Positions 1-9,232 of a stretch of DNA of 23,762 nucleotides are shown piece after piece. The stretch comes from Prevotella sp. (lineage in GTDB: Bacteria > Bacteroidota > Bacteroidia > Bacteroidales > Dysgonomonadaceae), in the NCBI GenBank assembly GCA_031260865.1, contig JAISKQ010000141.1, forward strand, positions 1 through 23,762. Reading direction: 5' to 3'. The notes under the pieces were generated by a model. It ran no database searches and was not told the DNA's origin. It saw only the letters and a program-made list of their open reading frames with translations. The translations under genes were made by a program, and so were the position numbers. Every line of letters starts with the position of its first letter. The stretch's first letter is position 1.

Positions 1-35
1 ACTCGTAACTTGTAACTTGTAACTTGTAACTCGTA
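1..35. repeat. Tandem 7-bp repeat, five units
   Basis: Five head-to-tail copies of ACTYGTA fill the first 35 bases. The first and fifth units read ACTCGTA and the middle three ACTTGTA. The array may continue to the left of the window. A further single ACTTGTA lies at 181-187. It sits in the gene-free region downstream of the xylanase, and no function is visible. Confidence 0.85.
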
Positions 36-149
36 ATTATACCATCATTTCAAAGACCTTATCAATCACCGCTTCACGCCGCGAATGGTTGATTGTAGAA
101 AAAGGTGACAAAAGTAACAGTTTTTTTAGTGTACTATAGTTCAAGAATT

Positions 150-185
150 CAAGTTTACTAACATGCTAGAACTCTTGTAAACTTG
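150..185. repeat. 9-bp perfect inverted repeat in the gene-free left edge
   Basis: CAAGTTTAC (150-158) is the exact reverse complement of GTAAACTTG (177-185), with an 18-base loop. It lies in the AT-rich stretch 36-390, in which I see no gene. It is too far from the xylanase stop to be its main terminator. It could be an intergenic palindrome or chance in AT-rich DNA. Confidence 0.35.
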
Positions 186-390
186 TATACTTGCAAGCTG
201 GCAAACTTATTACTCAAAACTTCCAACTCCTATATATAGATAATTTTATTTGAAAAAAACGCAGCTTTTTAGCATTATACAGTAAAAATATTTAAGCCTG
301 TTATTGTATTGATATGTAAGCCTGATGAACTATCATGTAGCGGTTTTAATCCTTAATTCGCATTACTGCTTATACATATAGAAAAGATCG

Positions 391-424
391 GGGGGATGAA
401 TAGAATATATCTATTTTATCCCCC
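391..424 (-). terminator. Hairpin terminator of the xylan PUL operon
   Basis: GGGGGAT (391-397) pairs with ATCCCCC (418-424), and AATAGA (399-404) pairs with TCTATT (410-415). This leaves a 5-base loop and a small bulge. Read on the minus strand, it lies about 60 bases after the xylanase stop and is followed by CGATCTTTTCT. That is the layout of an intrinsic terminator and marks the likely 3' end of the susC-to-xylanase transcript. Confidence 0.7.
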
Positions 425-483
425 TGTCTTCACAATAAAAATCTTGACTATTTGAAAAATTATTGCTTATCTCAAGCAAACTG

Positions 484-2649
484 TTATTTACCCATCATGT
501 CCCCATAAGTCCAATTGGCGCTGACATCTTCGCCATACAACCCGTCGGCAAAACCCTTATAAGCGTGTTTGCGTTCATAGTTTTTATTCCAGATACAAGG
601 AGCGTCGTCAGGAATCCAATTGGTATGTTCCTGCGCATTGTCGGAAACACACCAAACGGTGATTCCATAACGCTGCGCCGCAGGAATATATTGCTTGTAC
701 GCGTCCACTACAAATTGATACAACGCAGCTTGTTCAGCATATTGCTCAGTGGTAGGCGAGGCTGTGCCGATTTTAATATCCAGTTCCGAAATCTTGATGA
801 GCTTACCTGTAGCGGCTAATTTTTGGAACATTTGCGGAATGTTGTTATGAAGAGTTTCCGCATTGGACAATGACAAGTGCATCTGCGTGCCTATACCGTC
901 TATTTGCGCGCCTTTGCTTTCTATATATTGCGCGTAAGCGATCAGCCCGTCACATTTAGCTAAATTAGTTTCCAGATTATAATCGTTTATGAAGAGCTTG
1001 TCGTTCGCGTTTCCATATTGGCGCGCCAATTTGAAAGCTGTTACCGCGTAATCCTTACCTAAATAATCTTGCCAGTAAAATTCGTCGCTCGCCGTTGTTT
1101 TGCCTTCGCCGGTTTTCAATGACGACGGTTTACCGTCATCCATCGGTTCGTTCACCACATCCCATGCGTGTACGTCTCCTTTGTAGTGCGTTACCATTTG
1201 CGAAATCCAGTTTTCGAGAGCAGTTCCGATGAGTTCGGCTTTTTCTTCAGGCGTTTTTTCGATAGTGACGGCGCTGCCGCCGGGAGCGGTAGTCGCGCCA
1301 AGTTCTTGCACTACCATATCGTCAAAATAATACGTGCCTATTACTTTCCCTAAATCGAGATTCAATCCCGTTTCCGTGCCATTTGATGTAAATTCCCATA
1401 CGACTTCCGTCCATGTGGCGCTTGTGGTTATAGTGCTTTGATAATGAGCCGTGCCTCCCGAGGTTGAACATCTCATCGAGCCCGCGGCGTCGGAACGTAG
1501 CATGAACGAAACGCGATAATCCTTATCTAAGGTAAGCGTCGATGTGAAGTCGGCGTGAATCTGAGTATCCCATTCGTTGCCGTTGGCATCGTTGCGCACT
1601 TGCAGCGCGCCGTTTCCATGATAGGCATCGCTTCCTGTGGCTTGCGTCATACAGTCGGTTGCTCCGTTCCATTTGCTCCATCCGGTCACACCATCGTTAA
1701 AAGTACCGTTGGTTATTAAATTTACGACAACCGGTTCGGCGTCCAAGTCTATCACATTGATGGAATTTATATCGACGTAATATACGCCGGTTATTTTACC
1801 AAGGTCAAATGCTACTTTAATAGTATTATCAATGGCAGCTTGATTATAGGTGAATTTAGTCCATGTCCCGTTTGTACTGAATAACGCGCCTCCATTTATC
1901 CATGGGTAATTGTTATCCATACCCGAGAATGACATGCGTCCTTGTCCCGCGCTTTCCGATTTGATCCAGAAAGAGATTTCATAAGCGTGTCCTATAACGG
2001 CGGGAATGGCGGGACTCATCAACTGTGTATCCCATTCGTTACCGGCGGTAGTCGTTTCGAGACGAAGAGCAGGTTCTCCATTTAATCCGCCGTTATCCAC
2101 CACGGTTATCCCGCCCGCGTTGTTTCTGCTCCATCCGCTGAATGATTTATCCAATAAAGCTCCCACGTTCAATATCGTCGCTCCCGGTGAAGGTATTACT
2201 TGCGGAGCTATCAAACTGTTCAGATAGGAGGCGTTTTGGTTCTGATGCCATACCAATGTATGTCCGTATACAGTCAAGCCCGCTTCTTTTAGTTTAGCTA
2301 TAAATTGATCTACCGAGCTAAAATTTACAGCTCCCGTAGCGCCTACCATCGCGCCATGTTTCATGTGATAACCGACAGCTACCTCGTCAAAATTTTCATT
2401 CACGACGTTCCTGTAAGTTTCATCGTTCATATAAAGCGTCATATCAATGCCTACGCCCAATACAAATTCGGTATAAGTGTTTAAAGCTTTGTACAGGGCT
2501 ATTTTTTCTTTCAATTCCAAAGGCAGGTCGGACGCGGCTACTTCGCCGTGCGAAGGGTCTTTACCCCAATCCATTTTATCATCATCACAAGATGCGAGGA
2601 AGCACAAGCTAAGCAATAGCGCGGGAATAAGTGATTTTATATATTTCAT
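484..2649 (-). CDS. GH10 endo-1,4-beta-xylanase lipoprotein with two inserted carbohydrate-binding modules
   Basis: Predicted endo-1,4-beta-xylanase that cuts the xylan backbone at the cell surface with retention of configuration. A lipoprotein signal ends at L-A-S-C (Cys21), followed by acidic residues, which in Bacteroidetes favours export to the outer surface. The GH10 barrel begins around residue 45, with the family motif H-T-L-V-W-H at 130-135. It is interrupted at about 151-455 by two tandem CBM4_9-type modules (about 155-302 and 309-450) that share N-E-W-D-T-Q and D-L-G-K-x-x-G-x-Y-Y. The barrel resumes to about 705. The acid/base is Glu501 in W-D-V-V-N-E-P and the nucleophile Glu622 in I-S-E-L-D-I. 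At 721 residues it is about twice a bare GH10 domain because of the insert. Such inserted modules are known in gut Bacteroides xylanases. It is the last gene of the PUL operon, 176 bases after the glycan-binding lipoprotein. Confidence 0.95.
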   Translation of the reverse strand: MKYIKSLIPALLLSLCFLASCDDDKMDWGKDPSHGEVAASDLPLELKEKIALYKALNTYTEFVLGVGIDMTLYMNDETYRNVVNENFDEVAVGYHMKHGAMVGATGAVNFSSVDQFIAKLKEAGLTVYGHTLVWHQNQNASYLNSLIAPQVIPSPGATILNVGALLDKSFSGWSRNNAGGITVVDNGGLNGEPALRLETTTAGNEWDTQLMSPAIPAVIGHAYEISFWIKSESAGQGRMSFSGMDNNYPWINGGALFSTNGTWTKFTYNQAAIDNTIKVAFDLGKITGVYYVDINSINVIDLDAEPVVVNLITNGTFNDGVTGWSKWNGATDCMTQATGSDAYHGNGALQVRNDANGNEWDTQIHADFTSTLTLDKDYRVSFMLRSDAAGSMRCSTSGGTAHYQSTITTSATWTEVVWEFTSNGTETGLNLDLGKVIGTYYFDDMVVQELGATTAPGGSAVTIEKTPEEKAELIGTALENWISQMVTHYKGDVHAWDVVNEPMDDGKPSSLKTGEGKTTASDEFYWQDYLGKDYAVTAFKLARQYGNANDKLFINDYNLETNLAKCDGLIAYAQYIESKGAQIDGIGTQMHLSLSNAETLHNNIPQMFQKLAATGKLIKISELDIKIGTASPTTEQYAEQAALYQFVVDAYKQYIPAAQRYGITVWCVSDNAQEHTNWIPDDAPCIWNKNYERKHAYKGFADGLYGEDVSANWTYGDMMGK

Positions 2650-2776
2650 ATGATAATATTTTTGATTTTAGTTGCCATATGGAACTCGCATTATTTTTAT
2701 TATCTTGGACTTTGGTGATTTGACAAAAATCATGCTTCGTTTCATAATATTTTATTTATTAATTTGTTTTTTATCT

Positions 2777-2809
2777 GTCCGGCTATCCCTTTTCCGGAGA
2801 TAGCCCGAC
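2777..2809 (-). promoter_or_regulatory. Intra-operon hairpin between glycan-binding lipoprotein and xylanase genes
   Basis: GGCTATC (2781-2787) pairs with GATAGCC (2799-2805). Beyond a single C-C mismatch the stem extends with GTC (2777-2779) and GAC (2807-2809). It starts 16 bases after the stop of the upstream lipoprotein gene. On the minus strand no clean U-run follows, so it looks more like a partial terminator or 3'-end stabiliser that lowers xylanase expression relative to susC/susD than a full stop. I see no good TAnnTTTG promoter in 2650-2825. Confidence 0.55.
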
Positions 2810-2825
2810 ATTTCAGATAAACTTA

Positions 2826-4166
2826 TTATCCATTGCCAAATTCATCATACACAGGCGTATCCAAAGGAACGACGCGAATATTGTCAAAATAGATTTTCAC
2901 AGTAGTGGCTTCAGGTTCCACGATGGCAGGTTGTCCGGACGCTCCGGGCACGCCTATATTGTGAAACCAAGGACCTGCTTGTTTATAACTTGCTTTGACC
3001 ATCGAGCTGACTACATCATCGAATGTTTTACCTTCGTAATCACTACTGTCGCTGAACGGAAGCGTTATGGTGAACCAACAGCCCGGATTTTCAAACGGAA
3101 CGACGGCGGCGTCTTTATACCAAGGCCTGTAAATCATACAATACCTCTCCGTTCCCGAACCGTCTGCCATCACCATGCGGATAACGCCCGAATTCCATAC
3201 GCCTTCCACGTAGATGTCCATCTGTACGCCGCAATTCGACGTGGATGTACCCGCCGGAATCACCGACAAGAGTGCTGAAGGCCAATCGGCGCTGTTTGTC
3301 CAATAACGTACATCGCCATTTGTAGCGATAGTTTTGCCGTCTGTGTTAAAGCATTGATAGTTGTTTTGTGATTTGGGACCATCGCCGGAGGTCGGGATAA
3401 CAGAACTTAGCACGGCGGAACCATCCATATTCGAAGCCCATGAGTAATTATTGACATCATCGAAGTTTTGTATCAATCCCTTTTTGAAGTTGAAATATGA
3501 CGGTGAATACGCGCCTCCATTCGCGCTTATTATCTTGATAGCGCCTCCATCGTTGGATACTCCGGCAGGAACAGTCACGGTGCAGAACTTGCCGTCTTCG
3601 TCATCGGAAACAATACCGGTGGTAACGGTTACGTCACCGGGGAAAACAACACTGGTGACTCCCTGCAAACCACTTCCATAAATGGTAATCACATCGCCTG
3701 CCACCGGCATAGTGTGCGATATGCTTGTGATAGAAGGCGCGGCGTCTCTTATATCGAAAGAATAGATGTATCGAATACTCCCTTTCTCCATAATGATTGT
3801 ATTGCGCACATCGTCGGCGGCGTCCATGGTAGGCGTCCCTCTCGGAATCTGCACCAATATGTTATTATCGGTTACATACACCGGATTGAACATGACGTTA
3901 TATCCATTGATATACACTTTCTGGACGCCGGCGAAGCCTGAGCCTTCCAATCTCAACAGTTGTCCGATACGGCCGAAGGTGACTTCGCGGTCGGGCACGG
4001 AAGATTGGGCGTCTTCGAGATATACTTTGGTAATAAGCATCTGCTTATTGTTTCCTCCGTTTTCATTATCGTCATCTTTACACGAATTCAGACTCATCAA
4101 CGCGAAAACGAATATGCCCGCGAGTAGTAAAGATGTCCAAAAATTTTTATAAATTATATTTTTCAT
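2826..4166 (-). CDS. Surface glycan-binding lipoprotein (SGBP) with IPT/TIG domains
   Basis: Predicted non-enzymatic outer-surface protein that binds the PUL's target glycan, here presumably xylan. The signal peptide ends at L-N-S-C (Cys29) followed by K-D-D-D. Two immunoglobulin-like IPT/TIG repeats follow at about 43-140 and 143-228; the second carries I-T-I-Y-G-S-G-L-Q-G-V. A C-terminal beta-rich domain (about 230-446) is rich in Trp, Tyr and Phe and matches the architecture of SGBP-B-type proteins, in which the C-terminal domain binds glycan. The gene begins 14 bases after susD, so it is surely co-transcribed with it. It occupies the SusE/SusF position. The binding specificity is inferred from the adjacent GH10 gene, not from residues I can identify. 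Confidence 0.88.
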   Translation of the reverse strand: MKNIIYKNFWTSLLLAGIFVFALMSLNSCKDDDNENGGNNKQMLITKVYLEDAQSSVPDREVTFGRIGQLLRLEGSGFAGVQKVYINGYNVMFNPVYVTDNNILVQIPRGTPTMDAADDVRNTIIMEKGSIRYIYSFDIRDAAPSITSISHTMPVAGDVITIYGSGLQGVTSVVFPGDVTVTTGIVSDDEDGKFCTVTVPAGVSNDGGAIKIISANGGAYSPSYFNFKKGLIQNFDDVNNYSWASNMDGSAVLSSVIPTSGDGPKSQNNYQCFNTDGKTIATNGDVRYWTNSADWPSALLSVIPAGTSTSNCGVQMDIYVEGVWNSGVIRMVMADGSGTERYCMIYRPWYKDAAVVPFENPGCWFTITLPFSDSSDYEGKTFDDVVSSMVKASYKQAGPWFHNIGVPGASGQPAIVEPEATTVKIYFDNIRVVPLDTPVYDEFGNG

Positions 4167-4180
4167 CGGATATGTATTTA

Positions 4181-5845
4181 TTAATCAAACAAATCGGTAA
4201 TTCTGCCTTCGGTAAAAGTGAAAGGCACAGGAGTATCTCTCAGTAAAGGGTCTATAATAAGGTCGGTTTCAGGATAAGGTAATTTGAAAATGGACGCATT
4301 AGCATTACCTACCGCGCGTGAGCCGGGATCTCTGTCAGGATCTATGCTTAAACTGTTTGGCGCACTGAAGAGGAATGCCGGAACGGTACCCCTGTCTTGT
4401 CCGTTGATATAATTAATTATTTCCTGTTGTTTATAATAAGAACGGCTTACCAAATCGTACCAATAGCGTCCTTCCATACAAAATTCCATACGGCGTTCGT
4501 GGCGGATGTCTTCCCACGAGATAACGTTTTTTTCGGTTAATTTGGCGCGAAGGCGCACTTTGTTGAAATATTCCAAAGCCACGATGTCCGAAGTAGTTTG
4601 TTGGTTGCCCATTATGGCTTCGGCATAGTTCAGATAGACTTCCGCCAAGCGCAACATATAATTGTCGAGCGCCGAATTCATACGGGCGATAGCCGGATTG
4701 TCTTTGGTTGAACCGACCACTCCTTTTTTCACATTGAGGGCGGTTCCCGCGCTCCCCGAAGCATTGCGTTCGTATGTATAACCGCCGTTTGCTTTGTCTA
4801 TTTCGGGATAATGGTCGCCATAACCCATCCATGTGGCTTTGCGGCGGATAACGTCGCCCGGTTCATACTCTTTGATTACATCGTAAGGGCAGCGTGTGGC
4901 GTCACCCCAAGCGGCGTCGTTCCCTGTGATTTCGGAGCTGACGGCGAAATAAGCCTGTTGCGAATTGATAGAGCCGTATCCGGTGTCGCTGCTCAAACCG
5001 GCTACCCATTGGAACGCGAACATGGATTCCTGATTATTATTGTTTTCTATTGTAAACAGGTCGGGATAATTATCCATAAGCTTAAACGAACTGTGGTTGA
5101 TGACCATTTCGGCGGCTTTCTTCGCTAAATCTAAATAGCCTTGGTCGCGTGTGCCTACATTCGGATTGGCGCCGTAATTGGAGGCGACCAGTCCCGAATA
5201 AGCAAGATATAACCTCGACAACATGCCGAACGCGCTGTAACGGTTTACACGTCCAGGCTGTGATACTGTTTCGGGCAGATATTTAGCGGCGAATTCAAGG
5301 TCGCGGATGGCATATTCGAACACATCTTTCCGTTGATTCGGACTTACTTGTGGATTTTCCGCCACCGCCGCGGCATCTTCTATGATGGGTACGTCGCACC
5401 ACAGCGAAGCCAGATGCCAGTATGCCGTGCCGCGCATAAAACGAGCCTCGGCGATGTACTGGTTCTTTAGCGACTGTTCCACGGAGCTTCCGCTGATACT
5501 CTTGATTACCGTGTTCGATTGTTGTACTACTACATACAGCGAGTTCCACGCGGCGCTTAGCGGACCGGTAAGCCCGTTAACCTGCAAATCGGCAAAGGGA
5601 TATATATAATCCGAATAAGGAGCTAAAAGGTTGTAAGCCATACCGTCGCCCAGTCCGAAATAAAACTTGTCGTTGAAGTCGAACCATACCTTATTATATA
5701 AAGGCGCTGTGAGCGCGGGCAGGTTTTCGTCTCCCAAATTTTCACCTATTATGATGCTGTTGAAATCATTATCCAAAAAATCATTGCAAGATGAGGCACA
5801 TAACATTGTCGAAAGCAGGAGCGCGTATATTTTTATTGTTTTCAT
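4181..5845 (-). CDS. susD: SusD/RagB family outer-membrane nutrient-binding lipoprotein
   Basis: SusD-like lipoprotein that forms the extracellular lid of the SusC transporter and delivers oligosaccharides, here probably xylo-oligosaccharides. The lipobox is A-S-S-C with Cys20, followed by N-D-F-L-D as is typical of the family. Helical TPR-like segments include F-M-R-G-T-A-Y-W-H-L (about 136-145). The C-terminal SusD signatures are Y-M-L-R-L-A-E-V-Y-L-N-Y-A-E (396-409), V-R-L-R-A-K-L, and I-R-H-E-R-R-M-E-F (447-455) followed by G-R-Y-W-Y-D-L. Its length of 554 is normal. The start lies 25 bases after the susC stop. The name is a family symbol; the protein is not the starch SusD. Confidence 0.95.
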   Translation of the reverse strand: MKTIKIYALLLSTMLCASSCNDFLDNDFNSIIIGENLGDENLPALTAPLYNKVWFDFNDKFYFGLGDGMAYNLLAPYSDYIYPFADLQVNGLTGPLSAAWNSLYVVVQQSNTVIKSISGSSVEQSLKNQYIAEARFMRGTAYWHLASLWCDVPIIEDAAAVAENPQVSPNQRKDVFEYAIRDLEFAAKYLPETVSQPGRVNRYSAFGMLSRLYLAYSGLVASNYGANPNVGTRDQGYLDLAKKAAEMVINHSSFKLMDNYPDLFTIENNNNQESMFAFQWVAGLSSDTGYGSINSQQAYFAVSSEITGNDAAWGDATRCPYDVIKEYEPGDVIRRKATWMGYGDHYPEIDKANGGYTYERNASGSAGTALNVKKGVVGSTKDNPAIARMNSALDNYMLRLAEVYLNYAEAIMGNQQTTSDIVALEYFNKVRLRAKLTEKNVISWEDIRHERRMEFCMEGRYWYDLVSRSYYKQQEIINYINGQDRGTVPAFLFSAPNSLSIDPDRDPGSRAVGNANASIFKLPYPETDLIIDPLLRDTPVPFTFTEGRITDLFD

Positions 5846-5870
5846 ATTTGCGTAATTTAGATTTTAATGA

Positions 5871-8800
5871 TTAAAAAGTAACGTTGATGCCGACAGTATA
5901 AATTCGCGGCGATGGATAACGTCCGTTGTCGAACCCGGTCAACCAGTTTCCATCTTCATACGAACTGCCTACTTCGGGATCGTAACCCTTATATTTAGTA
6001 AACGTATGAAGGTTCTGTATGTTCGTGTATATTTTCAGATTTTGTATTCCCGCTCTGCTTATCAGCTTGCGAGGCAGGTTGTAACCGAACGATATGTTCT
6101 GTATGCGCAGGTACGATCCGTCTTCCACAAAGCGGTCGCTGAAAGCGAAATTATAGTCGCTTGCTTTCTGTCCTATCGCTAAGCGCGACGCGCGCGGGTC
6201 GCCACCTACAATGTGTACGTTGCGGTAGTCGTTAGCTCCATTCGGATCGACCAAATCGACGCGAGCGTAATCGAGCGCGTAAGCAAACAGGTTGGATGTA
6301 TTCCGTCGAGGATTTTCCATGAAGCGGCGGGCATAGTTTACGACGTCGTTGCCGTAGCTTCCCGAAAGCGCGATCGTCAGGTCGAAGCCTTTATAAGAGA
6401 AGGTGTTGCCTATCCCGAATGTAAATTTCGGTTCAGGGTTGCCGATTACGGTACGGTCTTCTTCGTTGATGACCCCGTTGCCATCCATGTCTTTGTAGAT
6501 GTAATCGCCGACCCATACTCCGGTATCTTCATTTATATCCATACCTTCCATTACCGGGGTTTTGACTATGTTGCCGTTTTGGTCTTTGTAATAAAAGTCG
6601 GTGCCTTTTTCAAACCGTCCGATAACCTTATAGCCGTAAAATTCGCCGATAGGTCGTCCTACAGCCGTGCGGTTGATCGTTACCGATTCGGTTACGCCCC
6701 AACTGTTTCCGTTTGCCGAGCCGTTCAATATTCCCGTAACGGTGTTGATAGACCTCACTTTGTTTCGGTTTAGCGAGAAGATGAAGTTGGAACGCCAAAG
6801 GAAATCTTTATTATCTATATTTACTGTGTTAAGGGTGAGTTCTATCCCTTTGTTTTCGAGAGAGCCTAAATTTACCCAAGGAGCGCCGAGCGAACCCTGT
6901 CCGCTGCTTCCGGCGAACCCTGGAAGAGCCGCTCTCATCAACAGGTTGTTGGTCTTTTTATAATACACATCGGCTATAAACTCAATCCTGTTTTTGAACA
7001 GGTTGAGGTCTAAACCCACATTAGCTTGAGAGGTTGATTCCCATGTCAGGGAAGCGTTAGGTATATTAGATGCTATCAATCCTGTTCCCCAGTTGTTGGT
7101 AGGAGTCGTGTTGTAAGCGGCGATGAATGCTTCGTTTGTAGGTATGTTTTGGTTTCCGACCAGCCCGTAGCCGAGGCGTAGTTTCAAGTTGTTGATGGCC
7201 GGATAACTTTTGAGGAATTTTTCGTTTGATATTTTCCATGCGATAGCCGCCGATGGGAACCAACCCCAACGGTTTTCTTTCGCGAATTTAGAAGATCCGT
7301 CACGGCGTAAGGTAGCTGTGAGCAGATAGCGGTCGTTGTACGAATAGAACAATCGTCCGAAAACGGAAGATAGCGATTGCATCCCGTCATAGCCGTTGCT
7401 GAAAGATTTGGTATCGTCGCCCAACGTCAGCCCGGTTGAAGTATTCGTAGGGAATCCGGTGCGGCTGCCTAACAGATATTCCCAGGTAGAGCGCGACATT
7501 TCCTGTCCGACCATGGCTGTTATGGCATGTACATCGAAAGTTTTAGTGTAAGTCAGTATATTGCGCCAGCTCCAATATTTATTGTACTGCTTGGTATAGC
7601 GTCCTTCATTCACGTCATTGTACTGCGTTTGCGTCAAGTAGTATGTAGGCTGAAAGCGCGAGTTGTTAGTCGTGTTCACATCGAACGAAAGTTCGGTGCG
7701 GAAGGTCAGTTCCGGCAATATAGACGCTTCGGCGTATGTATTGGCGCGTATATCGGCTATTTCCACCTTATTGCTGATCAGCGAAGCTAATGCCATGGGG
7801 TTGATAGGCATATACTGTTCTTCCGTGCCGGCAAACGATCCGTCCGCGTTGCGGATAGGCACATCGGGCGTCATTCGCAGCGCGGTGGCTATCAAAGAAC
7901 GATCCGACACGGTCAATTTTTGGTCGGTATTCGCGAAGGCGAAATTTATACCGGCTTTCAACCAGCTTTTCACCTGCGCGTCGAAACTTCCGCTCAGGTT
8001 CAGCCGTTTGAAACCTGAACCGGCGGCAATACCATCCTGATTCATGTAACCGGCGCCCAAAGCGTAAGTGACATTGTCGCCGCCGCCCGATATGGAGATA
8101 TTATGATTGTGCATCATCGCCGTGGTAAACAGCTCGTCCTGCCAATCAGTGCCTTCGCCCAGCAAATCGGGACGGACAAAGTTATTGTTTCGTGTGGCGA
8201 TGCCATAATCGGCAAGCACGTTGCGGTGGGCGGCGTATTCGCGCAGGTTCAGCACATCCAGCTTCTTAGGAATCATCTGCCAGCCCACATATCCGTTGTA
8301 GGAGATGGCGGCTTCGCCTTTCTTTCCGCGCTTGGTGGTGATCATAATCACCCCGTTGGCGGCGCGCGAACCGTATATAGCCGTTGCCGAAGCATCCTTG
8401 AGTATGTCCATGGATACGATGTCGGCAGGGTTGATATTTGCCAGGGCGTTTGTATTGGTGCTGTTTTGGTCGGTGGCTCCACCGTCGATGACGACTCCGT
8501 CTATCACATAGATAGGTTCGTTGGAAGAGCTTAACGAGTTGATACCGCGTATGCGGACCGAGGTACTGGATCCGGGCATACCGGAATTTTGCTGTACCTG
8601 TACTCCGGCGGCGCGTCCCTGCAACACCTGATCGATGGATGTGGGCACGGAACGGCTTATGGCGTCGGAGGTCACCGAAGTAACGGCTCCAGTCAGGTCG
8701 CTACGCTTCATTGTACCGTAACCAACCACGACGACTTCTTCGAGCAGTTTTGTATCCTCCTCCATGACGATATTAAAATTTGTTTGTCCGTTTACGCTTA

Positions 8801-9056
8801 TTTCCTGTGGGTGGTAACCGACAAGAGAAACTTTGATTTTCCCGTTGGGAGAAACTTTAAGCGCGAATTTTCCATCTATATCGGTAAGAGCGCCATTCTG
8901 CGTACCGATCTCTGTTACAGCGACACCTATCAGCGTTTCTCCCGTGGCATCCTTCACCACACCTTGTATGGATATAGATTGCGAGAAAGCAAAAACAGGT
9001 ATTAGAAGAAATAAAAATAAAAGCCTGAAAGACTTAGATAATCCTGTATTTTCCAT
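5871..9056 (-). CDS. susC: SusC/RagA family TonB-linked outer-membrane transporter
   Basis: TonB-dependent beta-barrel transporter that works with the adjacent SusD to import oligosaccharides across the outer membrane. The signal peptide ends near F-A-F-S-Q (about 26). A carboxypeptidase-regulatory-like N-terminal domain follows (about 29-100, I-Q-G-V-V-K-D-A-T-G-E), then a TonB-box-like L-L-E-E-V-V-V-V-G-Y-G (104-114). The plug domain (about 117-243) has the SusC signatures R-I-R-G-I-N-S-L, E-P-I-Y-V-I-D-G-V and A-S-A-T-A-I-Y-G-S-R. The rest is barrel, ending in aromatic V-N-V-T-F. Its 1061 residues are standard. It is first in the four-gene PUL operon and divergent from the HTCS gene. Family symbol only. 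Confidence 0.96.
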   Translation of the reverse strand: MENTGLSKSFRLLFLFLLIPVFAFSQSISIQGVVKDATGETLIGVAVTEIGTQNGALTDIDGKFALKVSPNGKIKVSLVGYHPQEISVNGQTNFNIVMEEDTKLLEEVVVVGYGTMKRSDLTGAVTSVTSDAISRSVPTSIDQVLQGRAAGVQVQQNSGMPGSSTSVRIRGINSLSSSNEPIYVIDGVVIDGGATDQNSTNTNALANINPADIVSMDILKDASATAIYGSRAANGVIMITTKRGKKGEAAISYNGYVGWQMIPKKLDVLNLREYAAHRNVLADYGIATRNNNFVRPDLLGEGTDWQDELFTTAMMHNHNISISGGGDNVTYALGAGYMNQDGIAAGSGFKRLNLSGSFDAQVKSWLKAGINFAFANTDQKLTVSDRSLIATALRMTPDVPIRNADGSFAGTEEQYMPINPMALASLISNKVEIADIRANTYAEASILPELTFRTELSFDVNTTNNSRFQPTYYLTQTQYNDVNEGRYTKQYNKYWSWRNILTYTKTFDVHAITAMVGQEMSRSTWEYLLGSRTGFPTNTSTGLTLGDDTKSFSNGYDGMQSLSSVFGRLFYSYNDRYLLTATLRRDGSSKFAKENRWGWFPSAAIAWKISNEKFLKSYPAINNLKLRLGYGLVGNQNIPTNEAFIAAYNTTPTNNWGTGLIASNIPNASLTWESTSQANVGLDLNLFKNRIEFIADVYYKKTNNLLMRAALPGFAGSSGQGSLGAPWVNLGSLENKGIELTLNTVNIDNKDFLWRSNFIFSLNRNKVRSINTVTGILNGSANGNSWGVTESVTINRTAVGRPIGEFYGYKVIGRFEKGTDFYYKDQNGNIVKTPVMEGMDINEDTGVWVGDYIYKDMDGNGVINEEDRTVIGNPEPKFTFGIGNTFSYKGFDLTIALSGSYGNDVVNYARRFMENPRRNTSNLFAYALDYARVDLVDPNGANDYRNVHIVGGDPRASRLAIGQKASDYNFAFSDRFVEDGSYLRIQNISFGYNLPRKLISRAGIQNLKIYTNIQNLHTFTKYKGYDPEVGSSYEDGNWLTGFDNGRYPSPRIYTVGINVTF

Positions 9057-9173
9057 GATTAAGATTCTTTTTACTATTATTAAATAACTTATTTTTTCAG
9101 ATTAGACCATTTTATATTTCCATAATTATTAGTTTAGTTTCGTAAATTGTGGAATTTTATTTTTTATCCGACA

Positions 9174-9181
9174 CAAACTTA
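9174..9181 (-). promoter_or_regulatory. -7 element of the PUL operon promoter (TAAGTTTG)
   Basis: On the minus strand TAAGTTTG matches the Bacteroidetes -7 consensus TAnnTTTG exactly. Transcription would start near 9167, giving a leader of about 110 nt before susC. No TTTG-like -33 element is visible at the expected distance (about 9198-9206). That fits a promoter needing an activator. Confidence 0.5.
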
Positions 9182-9232
9182 TAACTATTTATCAGCATAG
9201 GCGTATTCGTGTGTTTCATTCTATTTTCATAT

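Noticed and set aside
1..35. Short CRISPR-like array
   Set aside because: The units are 7 bp and directly adjacent, without spacers.
6213..6773. 186-codon open frame antisense to susC
   Set aside because: It lies within a strongly supported SusC gene on the other strand; its composition is that of the complement of codons in a long conserved gene.
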